A stretch of DNA of 64,000 bases from Isoetes taiwanensis (taxonomy: Eukaryota > Streptophyta > Lycopodiopsida > Isoetales > Isoetaceae). Below the pieces are notes generated by a model. The model was not told where the DNA came from, made no database searches, and worked only from the letters and a program-made list of their open reading frames with translations. The stretch spans positions 124,001 to 188,000 of the forward strand of contig JAJEKV010000222.1 in NCBI GenBank assembly GCA_021234155.1, given 5' to 3'. A program made the translations under genes and the position numbers. Below, piece after piece: positions 33,405-45,707 of the stretch; the stretch's first letter is position 1, and every line of letters starts with the position of its first letter.

Positions 33405-35183
33405 ATGGCTACTAATGCATGCGAGATTGGAGAAAAGCCTTGCAATCCAACAGAAGGATCTGACCCGCCCCCTAATAGTTCAGCCCAAATTATTCCCCCA
33501 GTTCCTGAACCCGATCAGAAGACCAATTCTGATCCTCAACCCGATCAGCTGGTCGATTCTGATCCTGCTGCATCAATGGGGCAGATCGTTTCCCCAGTTC
33601 CTGAACCCGATCAGCTGGCCAATTCTGATCCTCAACCGGATCAGCTGCCCAATTCTGATCCTGCAACATCAATGGCACAGATTGTTCCCCCACTCCCTGA
33701 ACCCGTTCAACTGACCAGCTCGGATCCTGCATCAACGCCACAGATCGTCCCTGACTGCCTTCCCGATTCTGAGGCAGAACCGCCGGCCGAAGCTGACCCA
33801 GAACCTGGTGAAAATTCCACCCCTTAAATTTTACATTATGCATCTAAAATGTACTAAAAGATCATACCTAAAACGTCTTTTGAAATGGGATTTGTGTTGA
33901 ATAAGCTACTTGCATATGCACTGACTAATGTTTTCTACCACAGACAATGACATTGGAGAAGATAATATATCATTAGATGCGTCTGAGCAGGCCGAATCAG
34001 AATCAGAATCAGGTAAAATTCCACCCCTTAAATTTCTATTTGTTGCTCCATATGAATCTAAAATGTTCCCACATGTCTATAAGGTTAGATTCCATAACTT
34101 ATCGGACTCTCTAGTGTAAAGGGAGAGTCCGATAATTAAGTTATCACTCCTAGGAGTGATAATAGTTATCAGTACTTAATTAGTTTTCAGCCAGTACTAG
34201 GAGATAATTAGTTTTCAGCCCGATAAGGTGGTTATCGGTCTTTGCCTTGGCTGATAACAAAAAATGCGTGGCCTCGGTTGTACGTCCTCGGCCAGATATT
34301 TGCACGTAAGGCCTCGATCGGCCTTCGGCCTTTGCGGGCCTCGGCCTTATGTGCAAATATCTGGCCTCGGACGTACAGCTTCGGTCGCGCATTTTTGGTT
34401 ATCAGCCTCGTTAGACCGATAACCTTACCTTAAAAGGTTAGACCGATAACCTTACCTTAAAAGTCTGTTAAAAAAGAATTTGTGTTGTTTGAGTTATAGT
34501 TGTTTGCATAGACTCACTGATAATGTTTAACTTACAACAGATAACGACAATGGAGGAGAAGGTAGTACAACATCAGATGAGCTTGAGGGATGTACAATGG
34601 ACTTGGTCCCTGTAGCAATAAAAAAATGTGTAGAGAACATTGCAAAGCGATCTGGTAAGAGCCCCCCACAAAAAAAAAGATGGGCAGGATAGCCAAGATT
34701 GTTACCAAGGCTGCAATACATATTATATGTAGGCTTGTGAGAGCAGGTTGTTGTGCTTGCTGTGGTTGTGGTCGTTGTGGTTCTAAATCTGAGGAGGTGG
34801 ATTGTTGTCAGATCGCCACCGCGGTGGTGGTCTCCATTAACGAGGTATCAACAGCCATCATTGCGGCAGACGCTCTCTCTAAGAAAGAAGCCTCGCCCAC
34901 ATCCATAGAGAAAGATCCCGTCTTTGCTGCAAAATTGTCATCTTCGATGGCCCTTCGGTTCGGGATCTCTCTGAAAGAAACCTCGTCCACACCCATACAA
35001 AAACTCCTTACCTTTGCAAAATTGCCATCCTCTAATGGTCCTTCTGCTGCAGAATCAACAGCCTTCCTGCTGCATAATCATCAGCCCAGGAGAAGGTCGC
35101 GATTTCAAAAATCACAATCAATAGCCCCAGTTGTAGTTGCAGCTTCCATCACAGAATCAATAGCCCAAGAAGATTCCACCTGA
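33405..35183 (+). CDS. Four-exon lineage-specific repeat protein, function unknown
   Basis: Exons 33405-33807, 33944-34012, 34541-34654 and 34747-35183 join in phase 1 throughout and total 1023 bases (340 residues). Donors are G|GTGAAA, G|GTAAAA and G|GTAAGA. Acceptors are CCACAG, CAACAG and GAGCAG. Exon 1 encodes Pro/Asp-rich repeats of the type VPEPDQL-NSDPQPDQL--SDPA. Exons 2 and 3 are acidic and both start with Asp-Asn-Asp. Exon 4 has a Cys cluster (GCCACCGCGRCGSKSEEVDC) and two similar blocks (KKEASPTSIEKDPVFAAKLS and KETSSTPIQKLLTFAKLPSS). The two first introns start with the same 20-odd bases, so an exon-intron unit was duplicated. No domain is recognised. Intron 2 contains a nested hairpin element. 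The last junction (92-bp intron) is the least certain: an unspliced read stops soon after 34654. Confidence 0.55.
34096..34142. repeat. Hairpin in intron 2
   Basis: AACTTATCGGACTCTC pairs with GAGAGTCCGATAATTAAGTT across a short loop. Confidence 0.7.
34141..34162. repeat. Perfect 22-bp palindrome
   Basis: The sequence centred on CACTCCTAGGAGTG and extended by TTAT/ATAA on each side is a perfect palindrome, directly next to the hairpin at 34096-34142. Confidence 0.85.
34225..34431. mobile_element. Fold-back/MITE-like element in intron 2
   Basis: This is an imperfect inverted repeat with arms of about 95 bp. GGTTATCGGTC and GGCTGATAAC on the left face GGTTATCAGCC and GACCGATAACC on the right. 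The inner arms share AAAAATGCG, TGTACGTCC and GGCCAGATATTTGCAC. The centre is a GC-rich GGCCTTCGGCC-type loop. An extra tandem copy of GGTTAGACCGATAACCTTAC follows at about 34434-34460. It is typical of a miniature inverted-repeat or fold-back transposon. Confidence 0.7.
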
Positions 35184-36642
35184 ACTACATTACTGTTATT
35201 ACCTTGTTCTAGAAACATCCATATCCAAGTTAACAAGGTATTGAAGGTTGCCCTTCGAATGACCTGGCTCTAGCTAGTTTAGAAAGAGGTTGGTGGAGCT
35301 CATTATGGCTTAAGTACTAATCTGAGTACTAATTATGGTTTGAAGAATTAAATTCAAATTTAAGTGTGTAAGTCCTTTTTATTTTTAGTTCCTGCAATGA
35401 GGCCTTCTGCTAAAAGTGTATGGAAAGGTTTCCTTTTTTTAGTGGATGACGAAGGTATTCGACTATTCTAACTTGTACTTTTTAATCTTATAATATAAAG
35501 TGGTAACACATTCTTAAAAATAAATAAATAAATCTAACTTTGACAAGGCACGTGAAAAGAATCTAGATCTCATCATGGTCTAGAATTCAAATTCAATTAA
35601 CCACCTACATGGCTCTAGAATGATCTGAAACCTCATTACGCATAGGAGTTATGTTATTTCTCTGGGGTAGCTTATTTATTGCAAAGTTAGATTGTTTTTT
35701 CATGAATAGAGGAGCTTCATTGATCCTTTCTAGGCTCCGGTATGTTTATGTGTGTGATGTATTGAGATTGAAATGTGCATGGTTGATTGATAATCATAGG
35801 AGGACGGAAGAGAATTTTACAAATTGGTTGGAACAAGCCCAACCATGGCGTACATATAGGTGCAACTATATCTCTTCATATGAGACGTGCCTTTTGCTAG
35901 GATCACCAACTTGGCAGTTTGCTCAATAGCTTACTAAAGCTGAATAGGTTAGTATTGAAAATATTTTTTCTTCTTTCGCTAAATTCTTGACATCTCGGTC
36001 CCACGCATTTCTTAAATTTGCCATGCATTCTTAAGCTCAGATCTAGAGCTTCGCCTTCAGTTCTATGGGTTTGAGTGTTTAGGATGATAGGTTAGCCTCT
36101 TATCACACTTGTAGATCAAGTAATTATTTGCTAGCTCTAGTGCCTAATAGTAGAATACTCAAAAAATTGTCAACAACTACTCAATTTTAGCCAAATATAT
36201 AAGTCAGGATATGCAATTCAAAATCCATTCACTTGAATTTCTATGAAATAATTCAAGTTGTAAAAAGTAATCGCCAACAATAAGAAGCTTATAATTCGCT
36301 TGACCTTCTAAATTAGGCATAAGCAAATATGGTCTTAAGGGCAACCCTGCTCTTAACTAGAACCATCTTGATAGGCTTGAAGCTGCTCATCTCTGGATGA
36401 ACTAGAGACCACTGCTATTCTCATTAACATAAAGAATTTAAACTTGTAGACTCTTTAAATCTAGTAGACTCTATAAACCCGATTTCTGAAACGTTGAGGA
36501 TGCATGATTATATTATACTGCATTTCTCTCCATTAATTTTGCATTCGAAGATAATAAGACAAGACACTAAGTCCTCATTCACTCCCCCTTGCTGATTATA
36601 CTTACTTCTTGCTCCTTATTTACTTTTAAGACCATTAACAAT
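35184..36642. other. No gene seen
   Basis: AT-rich. A frame at 35651-35929 is open but has no recognisable motif or splice context. Confidence 0.5.
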
Positions 36643-36843
36643 TCAGACTTGGCTTACAATCCAAAAGTCTTCTTCTTCTTCGAACATAGCCACTGATCCC
36701 TTTAATCGCGGATCAATCTTCGTGAGATCTGCATAAGCTATAGCTACTTGGTACTTGAACATATTTTCTTTTTTCATCACCATTCTCTCACAGATTTGTT
36801 TGTAATTTTGATCTGTCACATCTGCAATAGTCTCAATCTTCAA
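36643..36843 (-). CDS. Possible unidentified coding segment
   Basis: This minus-strand frame is charged and protein-like (CERMVMKKENMFKYQVAIAY and ADLTKIDPRLKGSVAMFEEE) and ends at TGA 36643-36645. Just upstream the same frame reads CSQCNKQYQLK. With the frame at 37090-37323 on the same strand it may form one gene, but intervening stops mean introns or decay. No family is recognised. Confidence 0.3.
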   Translation of the reverse strand: MKIETIADVTDQNYKQICERMVMKKENMFKYQVAIAYADLTKIDPRLKGSVAMFEEEEDFWIVSQV

Positions 36844-37089
36844 CTGGTATTGTTTATTGCATTGTGAACATAGGCCTAAACTGACCTTTGTTCTTTTGCA
36901 CTTTACCCACTCTCAGAATATAGGCTTTCCAATTTGCTAAAATTTTGCAATTTATCTGAGCCTATCACTTGCATCTGGAACTAACTATGGTCATCCGCTC
37001 CAATCTTTTGAAGCAAAGCTTCTACAAAGCCCTCTTTAGGAGATATATGTTGCTTCAGAATCCATAAAACTTTTCTTTTCTGCAACAAT

Positions 37090-37323
37090 TTATCCCTCAG
37101 AGAAATGCAAGGCATTCACCTTATAGTCATTTCTAAATAGAAATTTTTCTGCACCAAGTTCTTTGGCCTCAACAAGAATTACGATGGCTCTATACTCGAA
37201 TTTAATTGGAACCCTTTGATATTTGCACCTACAAATTTTCACCTTCATCTGTGCAAGAATAAAGTTTGCAGGCGTGCAATTCTTCATAATCTGAAATCTG
37301 TGCCAGTCTTCTCTGTTCGGCAT
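37090..37323 (-). CDS. Possible unidentified coding segment
   Basis: This minus-strand frame contains HRFQIMKNCTPANFILAQMK and KFEYRAIVILVEAKELGAEK, with coding-like composition, and ends at TAA 37090-37092. It is upstream of and on the same strand as 36643-36843. It could be an exon of the same unidentified unit. Confidence 0.3.
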   Translation of the reverse strand: MPNREDWHRFQIMKNCTPANFILAQMKVKICRCKYQRVPIKFEYRAIVILVEAKELGAEKFLFRNDYKVNALHFSEG

Positions 37324-37774
37324 GAAGTCTTCAAGAAGCCTTGCATGAAGACTGGATGAATTCTCTAGAAGAGCGTTCTTAGAATCAAAATGTTGGAGCC
37401 CCTTTGATCATGCTGAATCACCTTTAATGCCCTTGAATGAATGTGACACACCTAGTTGTTGGGTAAGTAGATACGTTATTTCTTATGAATCTTAGGCATC
37501 TACACCAAAATTAAGGAACATATTTGAGAAAAATAGAAAAGACATTTGGATTTTAGATAGATAGAGGAGATATTTTGGTCTTGTTTAGAGAAATAGATAA
37601 AATATTTGCTGTTCTTAGAAAATCCATTAGTTTAAAAAGCATGTCCTGTACAAAAATATACTCGAGTTTGTATCTTTGTTCTACGCCTAATTCCTACTAT
37701 AGAAGTAAGGAAAACCGATGTGGCGGGTAGCATGCACCAATTTCTTGCCCAGGGGATGCAGCTAAGCTATCCTA

Positions 37775-37839
37775 AGGAAGGAAGGAAGGAAGGGAGGGAG
37801 GGAGGGAGGGAGGGAGGGAGGGAAGGAAGGAAGGAAGGG
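37775..37839 (+). repeat. GGAA/GGGA microsatellite
   Basis: A pure purine tract of (GGAA)n(GGGA)n(GGAA)n is about 64 bases long. Confidence 0.95.
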
Positions 37840-38187
37840 TTAGAAAAAACCCCTCTGTATACGCATTTCCTCGTAGAAAACCCCCTCCCATAGGGCATTA
37901 TATTGCCAAAACTTTTGCACCCATGTGATACTTGTACAAGCATTTCCGTTAGTGAAAAATATATGCATCCCTTAGAAATACTTATTTCAAATGTACTAGG
38001 AAAATATATCTAACAGTGTCAGAACCCAAATCCAATAATCCCTCTTCGCATCCAGAGATTAAAAGAAGTCCTCCTATACTTGTATAATTTATTCTCCTCC
38101 TACCAACTTCCACCTCAGGACTTTGTATGGTATGAAATGCATGAAACCCATGCTTGTTTATGATGTACAAGAAATTTATCGCGGCGG
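37840..38187. other. No gene seen
   Basis: AT-rich sequence after the microsatellite. No frame, repeat or RNA gene is supported. Confidence 0.5.
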
Positions 38188-38361
38188 AACATTTCTCTTT
38201 CCCAACCTGGTGTCACCTTCAAACCCAAGTAATCTGCCCATGTCTTTGTCATGACATGAACCTAATTGGCCGCCGCAAACATTTCTCTTTCCCGACCTGG
38301 TGTCACCTTCGAACCCAAGTAATCTGACCATGTCATGTCTTTGTCATGACATGAACCTAGT
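38188..38361. repeat. 90-bp tandem duplication
   Basis: AACATTTCTCTTTCCCAACC...GTCATGACATGAACCTA appears twice (38188, 38278). The preceding words ACAAGAAATTTATCGCGGCGG recur near 50471, so this is part of an interspersed family. Confidence 0.75.
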
Positions 38362-40492
38362 GAAAATTTTCCAACATACAGCTCATTGATGTTAGTGTTA
38401 GAATATTATTGAATGTCGAAGAGAAATATTTATGCTTGAGTTCTCTCAAGAGCTTTCAAGAGCTATTGTGTAATCACTTTGGTTTTGCTTCTAATCCTTC
38501 TCAACAATTTTGCTGGTTGATAGCAGCGTGTAGAGTCAACTAGCTATGGCAATGGCTAACGAGATGAAACGTGCCATGTCGCAATAGTCCCAAGCTCCAA
38601 TTCCACAACAAATTTGACGCATCTAATAATAATCGAGAGATCATTAAGCAGCATGGCAGTTCAAACAATTTAAGTGTGGGGCTGAATTTAAATTGGAAAT
38701 ATTTATTTCCAGAGTTGGACGAAATTTAGAAGAAATTGTGAAGATAGTAAGAAGATAGGGAAAAAAGGGGGAGGAATCTTATCCATTCAAGATATTTTCA
38801 AAACCTACTCTAGGCCGCTGTGGCTAAGACGTCGTCACCCCAGTCGCCCCACAATTGGGTTACTGCAGCCTGATTCGCCGCCAGGCAGGGTCGGCCAGAG
38901 GAGGGCTGCTAATCCGGCCACAACGGAGCTAATTTGCAGAAGAATGGAAGATTTTGCAAGCAGATAAAGCATTAAGATTTGTTAAAATGACGTGCTTGAT
39001 GTCGATTAAGCAGGCTTTTCATGCAGGTCCATCATTCTAAGTTATAGTTTACCGAGATTAGCATACTATGGATCCTCTTGCTGTGATGTTGCGCTTTCGC
39101 GTTTTTTTTTTTTTGCAAGATGGAGCTCCAGTGCTGGAAGAAACAGAGCTTTTTGACCCCTTCTTTCCTTGTTTTTAAGAACAGATTGTCTGAGGCTTTC
39201 AATTTGCTCTACTTTACTGTTTCTCTGTCTCGATCTAGTCCGATTAAGGCTCCCATTAAGGGATTCAGTGCAAAATCAGAGTAAATGGTAAGGCAACGAG
39301 CTTTATACTGGATTTTGCTTAGTTCTTTTCTTTGTAATAGGCCTCTGTTGAGGTTTGTATGCAGGGGCAAGCACAGATCTGGCTATGGCAGACGTCGAAA
39401 TAGTGGGGCAAGATTTACCAGGCAAATCTTCAAGACCCATAAGCCTTGCAACCACATTTGGGGGTCTAATTTAAATTTCCGTCGGAGCAGCTATGGCAGT
39501 GCATTGGAAGTGCTTTTAGATCTTTAAGAGCTTCATTTTTCTGCCGGATTGTCTCTATGCTATCTGTGACCCCTCAAAATCCATTGAAGCCTTCAGAATG
39601 ATTTGGGCACAGTTTGATCCAGAAATTGCATCCAATCTAGGGAGATTTTTGGGTTTTGAATAGGCACAGAGGGAATCGGAGGAAGAATTCCAACTGCCCA
39701 AATCCGGCAGTGCCATCTCAGGCAGGGCTGTTCTACACGAGCCTGCCACCCTTTTTCTGCCGGAGGCAGGGCTCTGTTTCTTTGGGTCTGCATCAAATCC
39801 AGAACTCAACAACTCAACGTCACGAAATATTCGAGTTCATTAATGGCCGCCATAAATGCCCTAACGTCTAACGTCATGACTCACGAAATATTCGAGTTTA
39901 TTAATGGCCGCAATAAATGCCCTATGATCAATGAGTGCACAAGTGTCATGTTTTAAGAATTTTAAGGAACAAAATAAGGGAGAACAGAAATGGACACTGC
40001 ATTAGATAGGAAGGATAAGTATATTTAAAAAAAAAAAACCCCTAAAGGTCACTCACTGGTATAGTATGAACTCCCTTTGATTTCTTGGAGGTTGAGAAGG
40101 CTTGGAACCATCTTGTCTGATTATTTCTGGAAAAGCTTGCATGTTCTTTTTGTTTGCTTATACAGTAGATGGTTTACATTATTGCCTTTGTTTCTGTCTT
40201 CTAATTCTTGAAGATAAAGCAGGCTACCCTTCCTTCACTTTAAAAACTCATTTGGAGTTTTGCGCATATGCTTGCAGAAGTCTAAGATCTACCCAAATAT
40301 CCTGTTGAACCGGTGGTCTTGGCATACCTAATCCTCTATTGACTTTCCTGAATCCAACCCTCTATAAGCTATTTCAGGCTTTAACCCTCACACCCGCCAC
40401 ATTTCTGTGCACAGACTTCGTACAAGAACTTTCTCTCGATATGTTTTAGCCTTCAAATATGAATTTGCCCTTTTTAATTAATTAACAATATG
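38362..40492. other. No gene seen; small tandem duplication
   Basis: A 61-bp duplication (CACGAAATATTCGAGTTCAT..., 39821 and 39882) is the only clear structure. The open frames around 39285-39812 on both strands have no motifs. Confidence 0.5.
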
Positions 40493-40570
40493 TAGTCTAG
40501 TTGGTTAGACTTTCTCGTTGTCCTAGAGACCAAAGTTCAATTCCACTTTCAAATCTATGTTTTGTCTAAA
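40493..40570 (+). repeat. tRNA-derived SINE-like head
   Basis: TAGTCTAGTTGG (40493-40504) matches a pol III A box, and AGTTCAATTCC (40534-40544) is close to a B box at the right spacing. The cloverleaf is not complete and the 3' side runs into AT-rich sequence, so it is more like a SINE head than a working tRNA. Confidence 0.45.
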
Positions 40571-42251
40571 AACTCTTTTAACCTTAAAAAGAGTGCACTT
40601 TGGTCTTTTTTTACATAGTAAAAAAGTAAAGCACAATTGGTACCTATTTAAGAAAGTTGTATTAACATAAAATGGTAAATGAAGAGGAACATAGATTGCG
40701 CCACAAAGCTAATATATTGGCTTGTGATTGACATCGTCAAAGTTGAAAGTAAATTGTCTTAAACAAAACGGAATGAAGTCCCATGATGCAATACTAGTGG
40801 AGTAGTTTCTCTAAAGGATCTTAAGAGAGGATCGACTAAATCAAGGTCAAAACAGTTGCTGGATGTTTTCTTAGTATCCTCACAATGGCGTAGAACATGC
40901 GCTTAAAAAGAGTGTAATTGTTGCTCAATGCCTTGTTTTGAAAGTCAGGACAGGTGCACGTAGACTCCTTTTTTATGCTTATAGTATATGTGTTCTTCTT
41001 CCTCTCCAAGACAAAATCAACATGTTGTTTTGGCTATACCACATTTATGGACATTTTAACAACTCCTATGCCTTTGCTCTTTTCAAGATTCAATTCGTTT
41101 ATCTACTCGCAAAGTTCTATGTAATCCTTTCAAGCTATAAGCGCCTTTTTGAAGAAGTACCTCTCCTTTTGCTTGATACATGTGATTGTGGATAGGTCCC
41201 AGGGAAGAGGGGGAGGACAGGGCAAGCGGGGGGGGGGAGACAAGCTTGCAAAGTTATTTTACCCATATTTTCAATGTCTACTTCCATCATTATTATTTTT
41301 AACATATTTCACCCATGGCCAAATTATTTTGTAGCTTTCTAGGTCTTGTGTGAACAAATGTAGTTGGAGTGTTGTCAACTGCATTCTTCCGCTCTTTTAT
41401 TTCCATTCAAGGAAGCGCTTGCCCTATTGCATGGGAATGGACACCAATGTGTATGACTAGTCTAGTGTCCAAAATGCATTGTGGAAGACAATAATACATC
41501 ATTGCATCACACAACTCAATACAATATGATTGTTCTTTGCAATATACACAAGTAACCGAGACATGCTCATCACCTATTGGACCAACATCTAGCTTGACAT
41601 GAATGGAGCCTTGACTAAGAAAATAATCACAACAGAGATTCTGACATTGTAAGTGGCCACCACAATATGCAAGCCTTGCCATCCAATGAAGGAGTATTTG
41701 TATAGCTGTAAGTTGCCCACATGTCAAGATCTAGATTTTGTTGCATACCCTCCATGCTAGCTTTTGCCCTTGATGATTGGGTTATTCAAACAAGATTTGT
41801 TGAGCAAGACTTGTCCCGATCCTAGAACAAATGTTGAAATTTGGGAATAAAGTCTTAAATTTGGGGCATAACTTTGGGAACGTAGTCTTAACTTTGGGAA
41901 TTTTGAGAAACAAAAATGAAATTAAAAAAAAAACTTTGGATGTCCTAACAAGACCAAAATATTACTTTTCATTATTGGGCGTATGGCTCCATAGTGGATG
42001 CATTGGATCTACGCCACGCTTGGTGGTAAAATTAACGGCCACATATATATATTTTGCTACTAGTGCATAGATACCATAAAAAATTGGTAATATGCATAAG
42101 AAACAAAAGGAATATTTTGATAGATAAAAACCGTAAAAGTAATATTTCAGTTTTGTCCTAACAATTGACTTTGTTCAACCAAGAAGGAAACAGTTGAATA
42201 CAAGATCGAACAGAAACAGTTGAATACAAGTTTGGGCTGCTGGAGATGGCC
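40571..42251. other. No gene seen
   Basis: AT-rich. Open frames such as 40938-41195 have no recognised motifs. Confidence 0.5.
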
Positions 42252-42427
42252 AGTCGGCGCCGACTGAAGTCGCGATCGCGTTTTTTAAGGTGAGTAACAT
42301 TTTGAAATAGACTGGGTCGGCGCCGACTAGTTTAGAATGTCTTGCCATTTAGGTTATCCAATCCACCAGCAGCAAATGCATCTACTTAGAAATCCATCTG
42401 CTGGAGACAGCCAGTCGGCGCGGACTG
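42252..42427. repeat. Recurrent GC palindrome cluster
   Basis: AGTCGGCGCCGACT (42252-42265), GTCGGCGCCGAC (42316-42327) and the imperfect CAGTCGGCGCGGACTG (42412-42427) stand out in AT-rich DNA. The first and third are each preceded by GCTGGAGA-type words, so they are copies of one small unit. Confidence 0.7.
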
Positions 42428-45400
42428 CCCTTTGGCGACATTAGAATATGCATTACTAGGTAGAATGACTGTGCCTATTAGGTTATCCATCAACAAATGC
42501 CTCTGCCTGCAATCTGCAAAGAATGCCTCTGCTTAGAGTCTGCAAATTCATCTGCTTAGAATGCCTCTGCATGTTGATCTTTACCGTGATGATTGATTAG
42601 CAGGCGGCGCCACTGATCCGTTTCTGTTGAAGGAAATGTTTTTTTTCTTGCAAAATACTTCTGAAAGATTGCTATTACAAATCCCCAGAAGAAAGCATAT
42701 AGAAGGTGACGATGTGTCTATAAAAAAAAAGACTACAAAGCCAGGCCAGATATATGCAGAAAAGAAAGGGGAGGAAAAAAAAAGGGGGCTTCTATAATAG
42801 TTCTAGAACAGAGCATACTAGTTCAACACAGAGCATATGCGTTCCTTGTAATTGTTGTACATATATTGCTATTTCTTTAAGGTATTGTTATTTGTTGAAA
42901 GAAATGTATCAAATCCTCAAACTTTATTTTCTACTATGTCTTTAAACTCTATTTCCTACAATGTTTCGGTTCTATTGCTTTGTCTATTGCCACAGACATA
43001 AGAATGCTTCGTCTGTGTTTCAGTTCAATTGGTTTGTTTCAGTTTCCATCGCCGCGAACATAAGTGCCAAGGTATGTTTTAACACATATAAGGTATGTAT
43101 AAATATTATGCTAATGAATACTTTATAGCAGATTGGTGGCATGGTAGAGGCGAGAAAAAGTGCAACACACCTTGTTTACAAATTCTTGGAGAAGGAGCCC
43201 AAGAGGCATTCAACTAAAAAAAAAAAATGAGTGATTCAGACACGAATGGCAGACACTATGACAGTGGTGGTATGGATAATCAAGGTATAAAAAGAACCAT
43301 GGATTTTGAAGAAGCTCAAGAGGTGCAGGCCATGAGGCTGATGAAGGGGGAATAATGACAATGAAGGACAGACTCATCTTCTTAATAAAATCATGAAATT
43401 GAGGGGCATGACACCTGGATGTAAATGTCAGCAATTCAAAACTTAAAAAGCCAACAAGCAAGGAGACATCTAAATCAAAGAGGAAAGGCAAGCAAAAAGG
43501 CAAAGGAAGATGCAAATTTGGAGGTTCTTGAATTTTCAAAAATATTCACCTTACAAATCATTTCAGAGACCTTGCAAGAGTTGAGAATTGTACCTCCTTT
43601 AATTCCTCTTTGCAAAATAATGTTAAATCAGGTTGTCATAATTGTTAAAAGGAAGCTATAGGCAGTCATAATTGTTAAAAGGAAGTTAAATGTCTGCAAG
43701 AAAGAAAGTTTAAGAGTTGATGGGAAACAGAAAGCTGTATCTTGTCCATTACTACTACAATGGGCAGTTATTGTCAACTCACATATCAAATAAAGAGCAC
43801 ACTGGATGTATATTGGATTGAAGAGAGCCAACATTTTGAGAATGAGCTTGAAGACCCAATACAAAAGATGGGGCGTAAGCACCGCACTGACCCTTGGATG
43901 CAAGAGATAAAAGATCATTGAAACAATGTTATGCATAGACGCGCAAAAAGAAGCTGCACTAGCACAAAACTCAAATATTTTTTTTTTGGAGTGCACCGCA
44001 TGACATATTGCTCTCGATATTCAATTCATACAATTGTTAAGGCTAGCATTTCTCAAAGATGAGCATGGGTTTAGAATGAAAAAAATACTAACACAATGGT
44101 ATATATAAAAATCACCAGAAACAAGAAACAACTTCAACTCAAGTAAATATGCATTAGAAGTCTAAGACATATGCACACATATACGAAAAATCAACCTATA
44201 TAATTTACACTCTTCATGGGAACATATATGTATTTTATATGTATTTGCACCATGAAAATTTTGTAAATAACACATTAATATAACTAACATCATTAATATT
44301 AGTGAAAAAAAGAGCAATACTTTGATGTTAGTGGAAAAAAGACCAAGATGCCCAAGCGAAAAGACCCTAAGAAAAAAAATTCCCCCTTAAAAAGAAGGGG
44401 CTATGTAGTGTATTTTCTTTTTAGCATATACTTGGTTGAACTAATATAGACTTTTAACCCTTAAAAAAGGGGAGTCAAGGGCTGAAGCTGGTGAAGGGCT
44501 TAACTCTAGTAGGGCTAATTGCCTCGAATGCCATAGGTCACCGTATAGCTGAAGAAAGACCTCCTCTTAGCAAAGCTGTCAACTTCTTCACATAATCACT
44601 CTGAGCTTTCTCTTTTCTACAGAGTTTTTGATTTTTAAGTATTGTTTCTTAGAATTACTTCAGATTCTATGCACAACCATATTGGAGTTGAAGTTATTCA
44701 AGATAACAAAAATCAGAGAAGTCACAGAATCAATACTGACAATCTTTGCTGCCATGTATGGTAATATTGATGCCTCTACTTCAAGGATTGAATTTTGATC
44801 AAGCTCCAGTTATGCAACTTTTCTCAAACTCCTTTCTAATGGAAATCTAAGGCTCTATGCTCATGGAATCATACAAGTAGAATAGAGCTATATTTCATTA
44901 AATAGCCAATGCTTTTTGTTGAGAAGCTGTGGTGATTATGGTGTTTGCAAGAACGGTCAAGTAGGACATGATCGTTAAGAACCAACCAAGGTTGGGGTGC
45001 AAGTCAAATATAAGTAATAGTTGTAGTACACAGTTAGAATATTGAAACGGTGGTTAAGACTATTTTAAATATTAGACCAGTAATGTACTTCTCATGTGGT
45101 TAGCAGGCTTGCCTAACCCTCCCTACAACAATATTGGATGCTTTAATATATGCATCGACGGCTATAAAAATTTGAAAAATTACTGGAAAATAGCTCAACT
45201 TTATTGAGTTCTTTGATCAACGCAAGCCACGGCGGTCTTTTGACGATCAAGAAAATGAGCAATGTCTTGATGCCTCCAAATATGGAGAAATAGGTTGATT
45301 TTCTTGCAAATTTCATAGACATTTGGTTGCAGATGAATCGAACAGTTATAGAAGCTTTGAAAGCTTTAAAAATTGCCTCTACTTTACCAGCGGCATCCTC

Positions 45401-45553
45401 TAGTGTTTTTGGCTGGATCAATGGTCTTGGCTATGGTTTTAGGCAGGTTGGAAGGATATGTTGCTGCTTGTACATAGATTAAGTTGTTATATCTATCCCT
45501 CCAACTCAGAGAATAAGCATCCCTGGCTCAGTTCGCATCTTTAGACATTGTGC
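42428..45553. other. No gene seen
   Basis: Mostly AT-rich. The reading frames at 42754, 43425 and 43996 (minus) are low-complexity or motif-free. Confidence 0.5.
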
Positions 45554-45707
45554 TCTTCCAAGGTATGTTTTGTTCCACGATTGCATCTTCTTCACAAAGG
45601 CTTTGTTAACTTTTAAGCATGGTTTTGTGTTCTTCCAAGGTATGTTTTGTTCCACGATTGCATCTTCTTCACAAAGGCTTTGTTAACTTTTAAGCATGGT
45701 TTTTTAC
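45554..45707. repeat. 77-bp tandem duplication
   Basis: TCTTCCAAGGTATGTTTTGT...CTTTTAAGCATGGTTTT is present twice and practically identical. Confidence 0.85.

Noticed and set aside
39285-39812. Overlapping open frames on both strands
   Set aside because: No motif, no splice or start context, and both strands are equally open.
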